Assembly: GCF_009674665.1 (NCBI RefSeq)
Contig: NZ_WKJD01000021.1
Span: 62,001 to 126,000 of the forward strand
Reading direction: 5' to 3'
DNA: 64,000 nt
Source of the DNA: Agromyces kandeliae
Lineage (GTDB): Bacteria; Actinomycetota; Actinomycetes; Actinomycetales; Microbacteriaceae
Part shown: one piece after another, positions 40,575 to 50,169 of the stretch
Position numbering within the stretch: position 1 is the first letter of the stretch
Layout of the letters: each line of letters opens with the position of its first letter
The notes under the pieces: generated by a model
The model's input: the letters and a program-made list of their open reading frames with translations, nothing else
Database searches by the model: none
What the model was told of the DNA's origin: nothing
Position numbers and translations under genes: made by a program

Positions 40575-42089
40575 TCAGTCGACCAGTGCTGCGAGGCGGT
40601 CGATGCGGTCGATGGACTCGACGCGGCCGAGGATCTGCATGGACTCGAAGAGCGGCGGGGAGACGCGTCGGCCGGAGACCGCGACGCGGATCGGGCCGAA
40701 GGCGATGCGGGGCTTGAGGCCGAGGCCGTCGATGATGGCCGAGCGGAGGGCCTCCTCGATCTCGGTGTGCGTCCATGCCTCGCCGGGGATGCGCTCCAGC
40801 GCCTCGCGGGCGGCGGCGAGCACGGCGGGCGCGTCGGCGGGCAGCGACCCGACGGCGGCCTCATCGAACTCGAGGGATGCGGCATCCGTGAAGAGGAAGC
40901 CGAGGAGGCCGGGCACCTCGCCGAGCACGGTGATGCGCTCCTGCACGAGCGGTGCGGCCTCGACGAGGAGTGCCTCCTCGCCGGGCGTGATCGGCGTCGA
41001 GACGACGCCGGCGGCCTGCAGGTAGGGCACGGTACGGGAGGTGAAGTCGGCGAGCTCGAGCAGCCGGATGTGGTCGCCGTTGATGGCGTCGGCCTTCTTC
41101 TGGTCGAAGCGGGCCGGATTCGGGTTGACCTCCTCGACGTCGAAGGCCTCGATGAGCTCGTCGCGGCTGAACACGTCGCGGTCGGCGGAGAAGCCCCAGC
41201 CGAGGAGCGCCAGGTAGTTGACGAGACCCTCGGGGATGAAGCCGCGGTCGCGGTGGTGGAAGAGGTTCGACTCGGGGTCGCGCTTGGAGAGCTTCTTGTT
41301 GCCCTCGCCCATGACGTAGGGCAGGTGGCCAAAGCGCGGCACGAAGCTCGTGACGCCGATCTCGATGAGCGCGTGGTACAGCGCGATCTGGCGCGGCGTC
41401 GAGGAGAGCAGGTCCTCACCGCGCAGCACGTGCGTGATGCCCATGAGCGCGTCGTCGACGGGGTTCACGAGCGTGTAGAGCGGGGCGCCGTTCGGGCGCA
41501 CGACGACGAAGTCGGTCGTCGAGCCTGCCGGGAAGTCGATGCGGCCGCGCACGAGGTCGTCGAACCCGAGGTCGACGTCCGGCACGCGCAGGCGGAGTGC
41601 CGGCTGACGCCCCTCGGCGCGGAACGCGGCGCGCTGCTCGTCGGTGAGGTCGCGGTCGAAGTTGTCGTAGCCGAACTGCTTCGGCCGGCCGGCGGCCTCG
41701 TTGCGCGCGTCGATCTCGTCGGCCGTCGAGTAGCTCTCGTAGACGTGCCCGGCGGCCTTCAGCCGCTCGATGACGTCGGCGTAGATCTCGCCGCGCTGCG
41801 ACTGGCGGTACGGCTCGTGCGGGCCGCCGACGTCGATGCCCTCGTCCCACTGCAGGCCGAGCCACGAGAGGGCGTCGATGATCTGCGCGTAGCTCTCCTC
41901 GCTGTCGCGCGCGGCGTCGGTGTCCTCGATGCGGAAGACGAAGGTGCCGCCGGTGTGGCGCGCGTACGCCCAGTTGAAGAGGGCCGTGCGCACGAGGCCG
42001 ACGTGCGGGGTACCGGTGGGCGAGGGGCAGAACCGCACGCGGATGTCGGATCCGGTGGCGGTCGTCGTGGGGTGGGTCGTGTCAGACAT
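40575..42089 (-). CDS. gltX: Glutamyl-tRNA synthetase
   Basis: A 504-residue class I synthetase charging tRNA-Glu. The HIGH-equivalent motif SPTGTPHVG is at 23-31 and the KMSKS-equivalent KKLSKRDP near 258-265; the C-terminal anticodon-binding domain follows. The start MSDTTHP at 42089 is preferred to an upstream in-frame ATG. In actinobacteria without GlnRS this enzyme also charges tRNA-Gln with Glu, later amidated by GatCAB; the gene for tRNA-Gln lies immediately downstream. Its 5' end overlaps the LysR gene end by 8 bp. Confidence 0.96.
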   Translation of the reverse strand: MSDTTHPTTTATGSDIRVRFCPSPTGTPHVGLVRTALFNWAYARHTGGTFVFRIEDTDAARDSEESYAQIIDALSWLGLQWDEGIDVGGPHEPYRQSQRGEIYADVIERLKAAGHVYESYSTADEIDARNEAAGRPKQFGYDNFDRDLTDEQRAAFRAEGRQPALRLRVPDVDLGFDDLVRGRIDFPAGSTTDFVVVRPNGAPLYTLVNPVDDALMGITHVLRGEDLLSSTPRQIALYHALIEIGVTSFVPRFGHLPYVMGEGNKKLSKRDPESNLFHHRDRGFIPEGLVNYLALLGWGFSADRDVFSRDELIEAFDVEEVNPNPARFDQKKADAINGDHIRLLELADFTSRTVPYLQAAGVVSTPITPGEEALLVEAAPLVQERITVLGEVPGLLGFLFTDAASLEFDEAAVGSLPADAPAVLAAAREALERIPGEAWTHTEIEEALRSAIIDGLGLKPRIAFGPIRVAVSGRRVSPPLFESMQILGRVESIDRIDRLAALVD

Positions 42090-43080
42090 CGCCCTCAATG
42101 GTACGGCCCGGGCGCGGATCGGCGGGGGTGCCGCCGCGGCCGGCGACGAGGCGCGCGAGCGCCTCGGCGGCCACCGCGACGGCCGGGACCCCGCGGCCGC
42201 CCCGCGCGGTCACCAGGTGCAGCGTCCGCCGGTCGCCGTTCGTCGTGCCGCGCACCGCGACGCCGGCGCGCTTGCCCGCCGACTCGATCGCGAGCGCGGG
42301 CAGCACGGCGACGCCGAGTCCGCTCGCGACGAGTTCCTCGACGGCGACGAAGTTGTCGGTCTCGACGGCGATGCGCGGCGCGAACCCCGCGGTGTCGCAC
42401 AGCTCGAGCAGGTGGCCGCGGCAGCGCGGGCATCCGGCGATCCACGGCTCGCGCGAGAGGCCCGCGAGGTCGACGGTGTCGCCGCCCGCGAGCGGGTGCG
42501 TGTCGGGCAGCACGACGTGCATCGGGTCGCTCCCGATGGTCGTGACCTCGAGCCCGCGTGCGCTCTCGCGGTGCGGATCGGTGTGGTCGCCCGGGTAGCT
42601 GAACGTGAGCGCCAGGTCGGCGCGGTCCTCGCGCACGGCGGCGACGGCCTCGGGCGGCTCGGCCTCGACGAAGCTGACCCGCACGCCGGGGTGCCGGCGG
42701 GCCATCTCGGCCATGAACTCGGGCACGATGCTGGGCGACGCCGAGGGGAACGCCATGAGCCGCACCCGTCCGGAGCGGAGCCCACGCAGGTCGGCGAGCT
42801 CCCCGCGCGCCGCCTCGAGCGCGGTGGCGACCGCGCCGCCGTGGCGTGCGAGCACGCGGCCGGCTGGGGTGAGTCGGATGCCGCGGCCGGTCCGCTCCAC
42901 GAGTGCGACGCCCGCGCGGGCCTCGGCCCGGCGCACCTGCTGACTGAGCGCCGGCTGGCTGTAGCCGAGGGCGCTCGCGGCCGCGGTGATCGACCCGCGC
43001 TCGGCGATCTCGCGGAGCACGAGCAGGCTGGTGGCGTCGAGGTCGGCGAGGCCCGAGGTCTCGGTTGGCGAGGCATCCAT
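42082..43080 (-). CDS. LysR-family transcriptional regulator
   Basis: A 332-residue LysR regulator. The N-terminal HTH has [39 protein letters not shown], and the C-terminal effector domain is of PBP2 type (about 100-300). ATG 43080 is chosen; the open frame continues upstream only as antisense of the aminotransferase gene. It is divergent from that gene across an 81-bp gap with the palindrome CATAAG-N5-CTTATG, and very likely regulates it. Its stop overlaps the gltX start by 8 bp. Confidence 0.93.
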   Translation of the reverse strand: MDASPTETSGLADLDATSLLVLREIAERGSITAAASALGYSQPALSQQVRRAEARAGVALVERTGRGIRLTPAGRVLARHGGAVATALEAARGELADLRGLRSGRVRLMAFPSASPSIVPEFMAEMARRHPGVRVSFVEAEPPEAVAAVREDRADLALTFSYPGDHTDPHRESARGLEVTTIGSDPMHVVLPDTHPLAGGDTVDLAGLSREPWIAGCPRCRGHLLELCDTAGFAPRIAVETDNFVAVEELVASGLGVAVLPALAIESAGKRAGVAVRGTTNGDRRTLHLVTARGGRGVPAVAVAAEALARLVAGRGGTPADPRPGRTIEGDV

Positions 43081-43088
43081 CCATCGAT

Positions 43089-43105
43089 CATAAGCCAGCC
43101 TTATG
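43089..43105. promoter_or_regulatory. LysR-type operator
   Basis: CATAAG-CCAGC-CTTATG is a perfect 6-bp inverted repeat with a 5-bp spacer in the gap between the divergent lysR and aminotransferase genes. Its size and symmetry fit the T-N11-A recognition pattern of LysR proteins. Confidence 0.7.
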
Positions 43106-43161
43106 TGAAGGATCGCAGACCTGCTCTCGACGGATCGAATCGAGCCGAGCACGCTGGAGAC

Positions 43162-44289
43162 ATGACCGCGACCACCTTCGCCTCGACCGGCGCCGACGCC
43201 TTCGCCTCGTCCGGAGCGTCCGCTGCGACCGGCGCGTCCGCCGCGACGACGACCCTCCCCGACCCGCGATTCACCGCGGGGCGCGGCTACCTCGCCGCCT
43301 GCACGCTCGGCATCCCCGCTGCGCCCACGGTCGCCGCCGTCACCCGCGACCTCGAGCGGTGGCGCGACGGCCGCGCCTCCGCGGCCGAGTACACCGGTCT
43401 CGTCGAACGCGCACGCGGCCACGCCGCGACGCTCCTCGGCACCTCGGCCGACCGCGTCGCACTGGGCTCGCAGGTCTCGGTCTTCACGAGCCTCGTGGCC
43501 GCCTCGGCCCCGGCCGACGCCGAAGTGCTCTGCGTCGACGGCGACTTCAGCTCCGTCGTCGCCCCATTCCTCGCCCGTGGCGACCTGAACGTGCGCCACG
43601 TGCCGCTCGCGCACCTCGCCGACGAGGTGCGCCGGAGCACGTGGCTCGTCGCGTTCTCGCTCGTGCAGTCCGCGACGGGCGAGGTGGCGGACGCGGCATC
43701 CGTCGTCGCGGCGGCCCGCACGGCGGGCGCGCTCACCCTCGTCGACACCACGCAGGCGACCGGATGGCTCCCCACCACCGACCTCGGAGCCGACCTCGTC
43801 GTCTGCCACGCGTACAAGTGGCTCTCCGCGCCGCGCGGCGCCGCCTTCATGTCCGTCGGCGAGCGCGCGCTCGACGAGATCACCCCGCTCACGGCCGGGT
43901 GGTACTCGGGCGACGACCCGTGGGCGTCGTGCTACGGGCCCGAGTTGCACCTATCCACCGGCGCCCGGCGGTTCGACGTCTCCCCCGCGTGGCACGCCTG
44001 GGCGGGCGCCGAGGTGGCGCTCGAGCTCGCGGCCGGCCGCGACCCCGCCGCCGTGCTCGCGCATGATCTCGCGCTCGCGAACGCGTTCCGAGCGCAGCTC
44101 GGGCTCGAGGCATCCGACAGCGCGATCGTCACGTGGCCCGACCCCGACGGCGACGACCTCGCCGCGCTGACGGCGGCGGGCCTCGTCGCGTCCGGGCGCG
44201 CCGGGCGCGCGCGGGTCGCCTTCCACGTGTGGAACGACGGGGAGGACGTCGAGCTCGCGGCATCGGCCGTGCGGTCGACGCGGAGCTGA
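43162..44289 (+). CDS. Aminotransferase class V-fold PLP enzyme
   Basis: A 375-residue fold-type I PLP enzyme of the class V group (kynureninase/cysteine desulfurase-like). The PLP lysine is probably Lys219 in VVCHAYKWLSAPRG, with VDTTQATGWLP supplying the pyridine-N aspartate and the conserved YSGDDPWASCYG loop. The N-terminal 30 residues are low-complexity Ala/Ser/Thr. It is controlled in all likelihood by the divergent LysR protein. The reaction is unknown; deaminating lyase or aminotransferase are both possible. Confidence 0.88.
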   Translation: MTATTFASTGADAFASSGASAATGASAATTTLPDPRFTAGRGYLAACTLGIPAAPTVAAVTRDLERWRDGRASAAEYTGLVERARGHAATLLGTSADRVALGSQVSVFTSLVAASAPADAEVLCVDGDFSSVVAPFLARGDLNVRHVPLAHLADEVRRSTWLVAFSLVQSATGEVADAASVVAAARTAGALTLVDTTQATGWLPTTDLGADLVVCHAYKWLSAPRGAAFMSVGERALDEITPLTAGWYSGDDPWASCYGPELHLSTGARRFDVSPAWHAWAGAEVALELAAGRDPAAVLAHDLALANAFRAQLGLEASDSAIVTWPDPDGDDLAALTAAGLVASGRAGRARVAFHVWNDGEDVELAASAVRSTRS

Positions 44290-44369
44290 CGCCCGACCGA
44301 TCGAGGTCGTGCGACGGAGACGGCTCGTCGCGCGCTACCGTGGGCGCATCCCGACGCGAAGGAGCACCC

Positions 44370-44951
44370 GTGGGCAGAGTGGTCATGTACGCCTCGGTGT
44401 CGGTCGACGGCTTCATCGCCGACGAGCACGACCAGCCCGGCCCCCTGTTCGATTGGCTGACGAGCGGTGACGTGCCGCTCGACGAGAGCGGTGTGCTGAA
44501 GGTGTCGCGGGCATCCCACGACTACATCCGCTCGTACTGGCAGCAGATCGGGGTGACGATCTGCGGTCGCCGCGTGTTCGACCTGACCGACGGCTGGGAC
44601 GGGATGCCTCCGAGCGGTATCGACCACGTCGTCGTCGTCACGCACCGGCCCGCGCCCGAGCGGTGGGACCCCGCGGCGCCCTTCCACTTCGTCGACGGCG
44701 TCGAGGCGGCCATGGCCACGGCGCAGGAGCTCGCGGGTGACCGCATCGTCGAGGTCGCCGCCGGCGACGTCGGCGGCCAGGCGCTCGCCGCGGGCCTGGT
44801 CGACGACGTGCGCATGGACGTCGCACCCGTCGTGTTCGGTTCGGGCAAGCGCTACTTCGGGTCGGTCGACGCGCAGCACCTGCTGGAGGATCCCGACGTG
44901 GTCATCCAGGGCGACCGCGTGCTCCACCTGCGGTACGGGGTGCGCCGCTGA
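44370..44951 (+). CDS. Dihydrofolate reductase family protein (RibD_C fold)
   Basis: A 193-residue protein of the RibD C-terminal/dihydrofolate-reductase-like fold: YASVSVDGFIADEHDQPGPLFDWL, TICGRRVFDLTDGWDG and GGQALAAGLVDDVRMDVAPVVFGSGKRYFG. Such proteins are usually NADPH-dependent reductases of unknown substrate, not true folate enzymes. The GTG at 44370 is chosen because AAGGAG precedes it by 5 bp; ATG 44385 is an alternative. Confidence 0.88.
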   Translation: MGRVVMYASVSVDGFIADEHDQPGPLFDWLTSGDVPLDESGVLKVSRASHDYIRSYWQQIGVTICGRRVFDLTDGWDGMPPSGIDHVVVVTHRPAPERWDPAAPFHFVDGVEAAMATAQELAGDRIVEVAAGDVGGQALAAGLVDDVRMDVAPVVFGSGKRYFGSVDAQHLLEDPDVVIQGDRVLHLRYGVRR

Positions 44952-44964
44952 CGGCCCTCCGCGA

Positions 44965-45744
44965 TCAGCGCACGGGCGCCTCGCGCACCGGGTTCACGAG
45001 CGAGCCCAGGCCCGACACCGACACCTCGACCGAGTCGCCGTCGACGATCGGGCCGACGCCGGCCGGCGTGCCGGTGAGGATCACGTCGCCCGGGAGCAGC
45101 GTGAACACGTCGGACGCATACGAGACGACCTTCGCCACCGAGTGCACCATGTCGGCGAGCCGGCCGTGCTGGTGCCGCGTGCCGTTGACGCTCGTCGTGA
45201 GCTCGCCGTGCGCGAGGTCGACGTCGGTCTCGATCACCGGGCCCAGCGGGCAGAACGTGTCGAAGCCCTTCGCTCGCGTCCACTGCCCGTCGCGCCGCTG
45301 CAGGTCGCGCGCGGTCACGTCGTTCGCCACGGTGTAGCCGAAGATCACCGACTCGGCGTCGGCCTCGCTCACGCGTCGGGCCACGCGCCCGATGACCACC
45401 GCCAGCTCGCCCTCGAACTCGACCTGCGCGCTCTCGGGCGGAAGCACGATCGGGTCGCCCGGGCCGATCACCGACGTGTTCGGCTTCAGAAACAGCAGCG
45501 GCTCCGGCGGCGCTTCGCCGCCCATCTCCTCCGCGTGCTCGTGGTAGTTCCTGCCCACGGCGACGACCTTCGACCGCGGGATCACGGGCGCGAGGAGCTT
45601 CGCGTCGGCGAGCGCGACGCGCTCCCCCGTCGGCTCGTAGCCGGCGAACATCGGGTCGGCCTTCAGCACGACGAGCTCGTGCTCCTCCTCGTCGACGATG
45701 CCGAACGAGATGGTCTCACCGTGGGAGAAGCGCGCGATCTTCAT
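44965..45744 (-). CDS. Fumarylacetoacetate hydrolase-fold protein
   Basis: A 259-residue FAH-family protein with KVVAVGRNYHEHAEEMGG, FLKPNTSVIGPGDPIVLP, VEFEGELAVVIGR (metal-binding Glu residues) and DVILTGTPAGVGPI. Members act as fumarylpyruvate, acylpyruvate or oxaloacetate hydrolases/decarboxylases. It lies between ilvE and gltX on the same strand as both, a position often kept in related actinobacteria. Its exact substrate cannot be told. Confidence 0.92.
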   Translation of the reverse strand: MKIARFSHGETISFGIVDEEEHELVVLKADPMFAGYEPTGERVALADAKLLAPVIPRSKVVAVGRNYHEHAEEMGGEAPPEPLLFLKPNTSVIGPGDPIVLPPESAQVEFEGELAVVIGRVARRVSEADAESVIFGYTVANDVTARDLQRRDGQWTRAKGFDTFCPLGPVIETDVDLAHGELTTSVNGTRHQHGRLADMVHSVAKVVSYASDVFTLLPGDVILTGTPAGVGPIVDGDSVEVSVSGLGSLVNPVREAPVR

Positions 45745-45815
45745 GCGTCCACCCTATTCCGCGGCGTCCGCACCAGCCCGCGAACGTGCGGGTGGTGCGG
45801 GCCGCCACGCAGCGA

Positions 45816-46934
45816 CTACGCGTCGAGTCGCACCATCCAGCCGTGGCGGTCCTCCACGCGGCCGTACTGGATGCCGGTGAGCTCCTCGCGGAGCGAGAGC
45901 GCGAGCTCCTCGGCGGCCGCGCCCGAGTGGACGATCTCGAAGTCCTCGCCCAGGAGGCGCCCGATCGGCACGACGACGGCGGCGGTGCCGCAGGCGAACG
46001 CGCCGACGATGTCACCGGATGCCGCGCCCTCGCGCCACTCGTCGAGGGTCACGGGCCGCTGCTCGACCTGGTGGCCGCGGTCGGCCGCGAGGCGGAGGAT
46101 CGAGTCGCGCGTGATGCCCTCGAGGATCGAGTCGGACTCCGGCGTGAGCAGCGTGCCGTCCTTCTTCACGAGCACGACGTTCATGCCGCCGAGTTCCTCG
46201 AGGTACTTCCCCTCGTCGAGGAAGAGCACCTGCTGGCAGCCCTTCTCGTGCGCCTCGGCCTGCGGCAGCAGGCTCGAGGCGTAGTTGCCGCCCGTCTTCG
46301 CCGCGCCCGTGCCGCCCTTGCCGGCACGCGCGTAGTGGGTCGAGAGCCAGATGTTCACGGGCTGCACGCCGCCGGGGAAGTACGCGGCCGCGGGGCTCGC
46401 GATGAGGTAGTACGCGACCTTCTTCGCCGGGCGCACGCCGAGGAACGCCTCCTTCGCGAACATGAACGGCCGGAGGTAGAGGCTCGTCTCGGGCGCGCTC
46501 GGCACCCAGTCCGCGTCGACCGCGATGAGCTGCTTCAGCGAGTCGATGAAGATCTCGACGGGCAGCTCGGGCAGCGCCATCCGCCTCGCCGAACGCTGCA
46601 TGCGCGCGGCGTTCTCGAACGGGCGGAACGTGCGGATCGAGCCGTCGGCGTGCCGGTACGCCTTGAGGCCCTCGAAGATCTCCTGGGCGTAGTGCAGCAC
46701 GGCGGCGGCCGGGTCGAGCTGGATCGGGCCGTACGGCGAGACGCGCGGGCGGTGCCATCCGCCCTTCTCCGACCAGCAGATGTCCGCCATGTGGTCGGTG
46801 AAGTGGTTGCCGAAGCCCGGGTCGGCGAGGACCGCCTCGCGCTCCTCGATCGACTTGGCGTTCTCGTTGGCGGTGACCTGCCAGACGAGCCCGGCGGGCG
46901 ACGGGGTCTTCAGGGTGAGGTTCGACGTGGTCAA
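45816..46934 (-). CDS. ilvE: Branched-chain amino acid aminotransferase
   Basis: A 372-residue fold-type IV PLP enzyme catalysing the last step of Ile, Leu and Val synthesis. The lysine in GAAKTGGNYASSLL binds PLP; EIFEGLKAYRHADGSIRTFRP and ELGGMNVVLVKKDG are typical. The start codon is TTG at 46934 with AAGGAGG 5 bp upstream; no ATG or GTG lies nearby in frame before the conserved region. It is followed 71 bp on by the FAH-fold gene and preceded by leuB. Confidence 0.95.
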   Translation of the reverse strand: MTTSNLTLKTPSPAGLVWQVTANENAKSIEEREAVLADPGFGNHFTDHMADICWSEKGGWHRPRVSPYGPIQLDPAAAVLHYAQEIFEGLKAYRHADGSIRTFRPFENAARMQRSARRMALPELPVEIFIDSLKQLIAVDADWVPSAPETSLYLRPFMFAKEAFLGVRPAKKVAYYLIASPAAAYFPGGVQPVNIWLSTHYARAGKGGTGAAKTGGNYASSLLPQAEAHEKGCQQVLFLDEGKYLEELGGMNVVLVKKDGTLLTPESDSILEGITRDSILRLAADRGHQVEQRPVTLDEWREGAASGDIVGAFACGTAAVVVPIGRLLGEDFEIVHSGAAAEELALSLREELTGIQYGRVEDRHGWMVRLDA

Positions 46935-46960
46935 GGGATCCTCCTTCGGAATGGTGCGAG

Positions 46961-48031
46961 TCAGTGGGCGCCGACGGTGGCGCCGATGCGGGCGGCGATG
47001 GCGTCGCCGATCTCGGAGGTCGAGCGCCGGACGTCGCCGCGTTCGGCGATGTCGGCGGAGACCGCGTCGCGCACCCGGTCGGCGGCGGCCGCCTGCCCGA
47101 GGTGGTCGAGCAGGAGCGCCACCGAGAGGATGGCGGCGGTCGGGTCGGCGATGCCCTTCCCGGCGATGTCCGGAGCGGAACCGTGCACCGGCTCGAACAT
47201 GCTCGGGAACCGGCCGTCGGGGTTGATGTTGCCCGAGGCCGCGAGTCCGATGCCGCCGCTGATCGCGCCGGCCAGATCGGTGAGGATGTCGCCGAAGAGG
47301 TTGTCCGTGACGATGACGTCGAATCTAGCAGGGTCCGTGACCAGGAAGATCGTCGCGGCGTCGACGTGCAGGTAGTCGACCGCGACCTCGGGGTACTCGT
47401 CGGCGACGGCGTCGACGAGCCGCTTCCAGAGCGAGCCGGCGAACACGAGCACGTTCGTCTTGTGCACGAGGGTCAGCTTCTTCTTGGGGCGAGCGGATGC
47501 CGCGGCGAACGCGTAGCGCACGACGCGCTCGACGCCGTACGCGGTGTTGACCGACACCTCGTTCGCGACCTCCGCGGGCGTGCCGACGCGGATCGCGCCG
47601 CCGTTGCCGACGTACGGGCCCTCGGTGCCCTCGCGGACGACGACGAAGTCGACCTCGCCCGGGTCGGCGAGCGGGCTCGCGACGCCCCGGTGGAGCACGC
47701 TCGGGCGGAGGTTGACGTAGTGGTCGAGCTCGAACCGGAGCTTCAGCAGCAGGCCGCGCTCGATGTTCGCACCCGCGAGGCGCGGGTCGCCGGGCACGCC
47801 GCCGACGGCGCCGAGGAGGATCGCGTCGTGGCGCTTGATCGCCTCGAGGTCGTCGTCGGTCAGGGTGTCGCCGGTCTCGAGGTAGCGTGCGGCGCCGAGC
47901 GAGAAGCGCGTCTGCTCGAAGGCGACGTCGGTGCCTGCCGTGGCGGCCTCGAGCGACTTCAGCGCTTCGCCCACCACCTCGGGGCCGATGCCGTCGCCCG
48001 GGATGACCGCGAGCCTGACCGTCGTTACCAT
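46961..48031 (-). CDS. leuB: 3-isopropylmalate dehydrogenase
   Basis: A 356-residue NAD-dependent enzyme of leucine synthesis (oxidative decarboxylation of 3-isopropylmalate). Features: [17 protein letters not shown], the substrate-binding [13 protein letters not shown] and the family signature [20 protein letters not shown], then [19 protein letters not shown]. The start ATG 48031 has AAGGAG 5 bp upstream; an in-frame GTG two codons earlier is less suitable. It is 26 bp before ilvE and cotranscribed with it. Confidence 0.95.
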   Translation of the reverse strand: MVTTVRLAVIPGDGIGPEVVGEALKSLEAATAGTDVAFEQTRFSLGAARYLETGDTLTDDDLEAIKRHDAILLGAVGGVPGDPRLAGANIERGLLLKLRFELDHYVNLRPSVLHRGVASPLADPGEVDFVVVREGTEGPYVGNGGAIRVGTPAEVANEVSVNTAYGVERVVRYAFAAASARPKKKLTLVHKTNVLVFAGSLWKRLVDAVADEYPEVAVDYLHVDAATIFLVTDPARFDVIVTDNLFGDILTDLAGAISGGIGLAASGNINPDGRFPSMFEPVHGSAPDIAGKGIADPTAAILSVALLLDHLGQAAAADRVRDAVSADIAERGDVRRSTSEIGDAIAARIGATVGAH

Positions 48032-48167
48032 GAACACTCCTTCGTACGCCAGCCCTCCCAGCGTACTGGCCGTCGCGCCCGTCGCTCACTACGCTCGGCG
48101 CCAGTGGGCGGCACCCCGCCCCTGCCCCCGCGGCCCCGCGCCGCTCGAGTGAAAGCAGGCACACCAC

Positions 48168-48431
48168 ATGAGTCTCGGCCTCGGAATCGTCCTGTTCGCC
48201 ATCGGCGCCGTCCTGGCGTTCGCACTGAACCTGTCGGTGGACTGGATCAACGTGCAGATGGTCGGCTACATCCTCATGGCGGCGGGAGCCGTCGTGATCA
48301 TCCTCGGCATCATCCTGCTGGCCCGTCGTCGGAGCTCGGTCTCCACGCAGCGCACGACGGTCGACCCCGCGACGGGCGACCGCGTCACGCGCAACGAGAC
48401 CTCGCGTCCGGACGACACCACGGCGGTCTGA
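48168..48431 (+). CDS. DUF6458-type small membrane protein
   Basis: An 87-residue protein with two membrane spans (about 5-22 and 30-51) and a short polar tail (RRRSSVSTQRTTVDPATGDRVTRNE). It matches the small actinobacterial DUF6458 family, of unknown function. It stands alone, divergent from leuB. Confidence 0.85.
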   Translation: MSLGLGIVLFAIGAVLAFALNLSVDWINVQMVGYILMAAGAVVIILGIILLARRRSSVSTQRTTVDPATGDRVTRNETSRPDDTTAV

Positions 48432-48467
48432 CCGCGACCGACCGCTTCGCCCGCGAGGGGCGTCGCC

Positions 48468-50090
48468 TCACTCCGAGGCGGCGCCCCTCGCGTCGTCGAG
48501 GGTGAGCGCCGCGACGACGCCGGCGCCGACCATGAGCAGCACGCCGATGAACGAGGTCACGACCACGCCGCCGTCGAACGCGTGCGCCGCCGAGGCGAGC
48601 AGTTCGGCGGATGCTGCGGCGGGCAGCGACTCGGCGACCGTCACCGCGCCCGCGAGCGTCTCGCGCGCGGCATCCGCCTGCGACGCCGAGAGGCCGGCCG
48701 GCAGTTCGAGCGACGCGCGATACCACGCCGCGAGGATGCTGCCGAGGAGGGCGGTGCCGAGCACCGCCCCGAGTTCGTACGCGGTCTCGGAGACGGCCGA
48801 GGCCGCGCCGGCCTTCGCCGGCGGCGCGGCGGAGAGGATGAGCTCGTTCGACACCGTCTCGGCCATGCCGATGCCGAGGCCGAGCAGCACGAAGGCGACG
48901 ATCACGCCGGCGATGCCCTCCCCCGCAGTGAGCGCGACGGTGAGGTAGCCGCCCGCGGAGACCGCGAGCGCCGCCGGCACCAGCATGCGGGGGCGGATGC
49001 GCCGCGCGAGCGGCACCACGGAGAGGCCCGCCGCGATCATCGCGACGAGGCCGGGCGCGAGCGCGAGGCCGGCCTGCACGGGCGAGAGCCCGGCGACGAG
49101 CTGCAGGTGCTGGGAGACGAAGAAGAGGAATCCCACGAGCGCGATGACGCTGAGGAGGTTCACGACCACGCCGCCGCCGAACGCGCCGACGCGGAACAGG
49201 CGCATGTCGAGCATTGGCGTGCGCGCCCGCAGCTGGCGTCGCACGAACCACGCGCCGAGCGCGAGTCCGGCGACGATGGATCCGACCGCGACGGCGTCGA
49301 CGCCCTCGGTCGCGAGGTGCTTGATGCCGTAGACGGCGGCGCCCATCGCGCCGAACGAGAGCAGGATGCTCAGCACGTCGATACGGCCGGGCGCGGGGTC
49401 ACGGCTCTCGGGGATGAGGATCGGCAGCAGCACGACGAGCGGCACGAGCACCGGAACGGCGAGGAGGAACACCGAGCCCCAGGCGAAGTGCTCGAGGAGG
49501 ACGCCGCCGACGATCGGGCCGAGCGCGGCGCCGGCCGCGAAGCCCGACGCCCAGATCGCGATCGCCAGGCGCCGCTCCTCGCGCTCGGTGAAGACCGAGC
49601 GGAGCAGCGACAACGTCGATGGCATGAGCATCGCGCCGAAGAACCCGAGCGCGGCACGTGCGGCGATGAGCGCCTCGGAGGTCGGAGCGAACGCGGCCGC
49701 GATCGACACGACGGCGAAGCCGATCGAGCCGATGAAGAGCATGCGGCGGCGGCCGAACCGGTCGCCCGCGCTGCCCATCGCGACAAGGAGCGCCGCGAGC
49801 ACGAGTGGGTAGGCGTCGATGATCCAGAGCTGCTGCGCGGCCGTCGGGCCGAGGTCGCGCGCGATCGCGGGCAGCGCGAAGCTCAGCACGGTGTTGTCGA
49901 CCGCGACGAGCAGCACCGGCAGCATGAGCACGGCGAGCGCGACCCAGCGGCGCGTCGCGCCGCGCCGCGCGACCGACCCGAAGCGGCCGGGGTCGGGGCG
50001 AGGGGCGGATGTCGCGGCATCCGCCTTCGCGGCGGCGGCGGTGCCCCGGCGGGTCGGGTCGATGGTGGTCGTGTCGAGTTCGTTCGTCAT
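48468..50090 (-). CDS. MFS drug exporter, DHA2 family (14 TMS)
   Basis: A 540-residue efflux pump resembling QacA/SmvA. Motif C-like and DHA2 hallmarks include LPVLLVAVDNTVLSFALPAIARDLGP, motif A GDRFGRRRMLFIG, and a central pair of extra spans. A hydrophilic N-terminal tail of about 45 residues is cytoplasmic. It is divergent from a tetR-type gene with a shared operator at 50104-50129, the usual arrangement for inducible multidrug efflux. Confidence 0.93.
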   Translation of the reverse strand: MTNELDTTTIDPTRRGTAAAAKADAATSAPRPDPGRFGSVARRGATRRWVALAVLMLPVLLVAVDNTVLSFALPAIARDLGPTAAQQLWIIDAYPLVLAALLVAMGSAGDRFGRRRMLFIGSIGFAVVSIAAAFAPTSEALIAARAALGFFGAMLMPSTLSLLRSVFTEREERRLAIAIWASGFAAGAALGPIVGGVLLEHFAWGSVFLLAVPVLVPLVVLLPILIPESRDPAPGRIDVLSILLSFGAMGAAVYGIKHLATEGVDAVAVGSIVAGLALGAWFVRRQLRARTPMLDMRLFRVGAFGGGVVVNLLSVIALVGFLFFVSQHLQLVAGLSPVQAGLALAPGLVAMIAAGLSVVPLARRIRPRMLVPAALAVSAGGYLTVALTAGEGIAGVIVAFVLLGLGIGMAETVSNELILSAAPPAKAGAASAVSETAYELGAVLGTALLGSILAAWYRASLELPAGLSASQADAARETLAGAVTVAESLPAAASAELLASAAHAFDGGVVVTSFIGVLLMVGAGVVAALTLDDARGAASE

Positions 50091-50103
50091 GTCGGGGTCC
50101 TAT

Positions 50104-50129
50104 TACTGTACCGGCTGGACGGTAGAGTA
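50104..50129. promoter_or_regulatory. TetR operator between MFS and tetR genes
   Basis: A 26-bp inverted repeat: left arm TACTGTACCG, right arm CGGTAGAGTA, matching at 9 of 10 positions with a 6-bp spacer. It is 14 bp upstream of the exporter start and 40 bp before the regulator start. Confidence 0.75.
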
Positions 50130-50169
50130 TCAGATGCCGCCGACCGTTCCCCTCGCTACCATCGGAGCC

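Noticed and set aside
41920..44289. Very long open frame reading through the gltX 5' end and the lysR gene into the aminotransferase
   Set aside because: The first 1.2 kb is antisense to gltX and lysR; conserved sequence begins only at 43162. GC-rich DNA leaves such antisense frames open.
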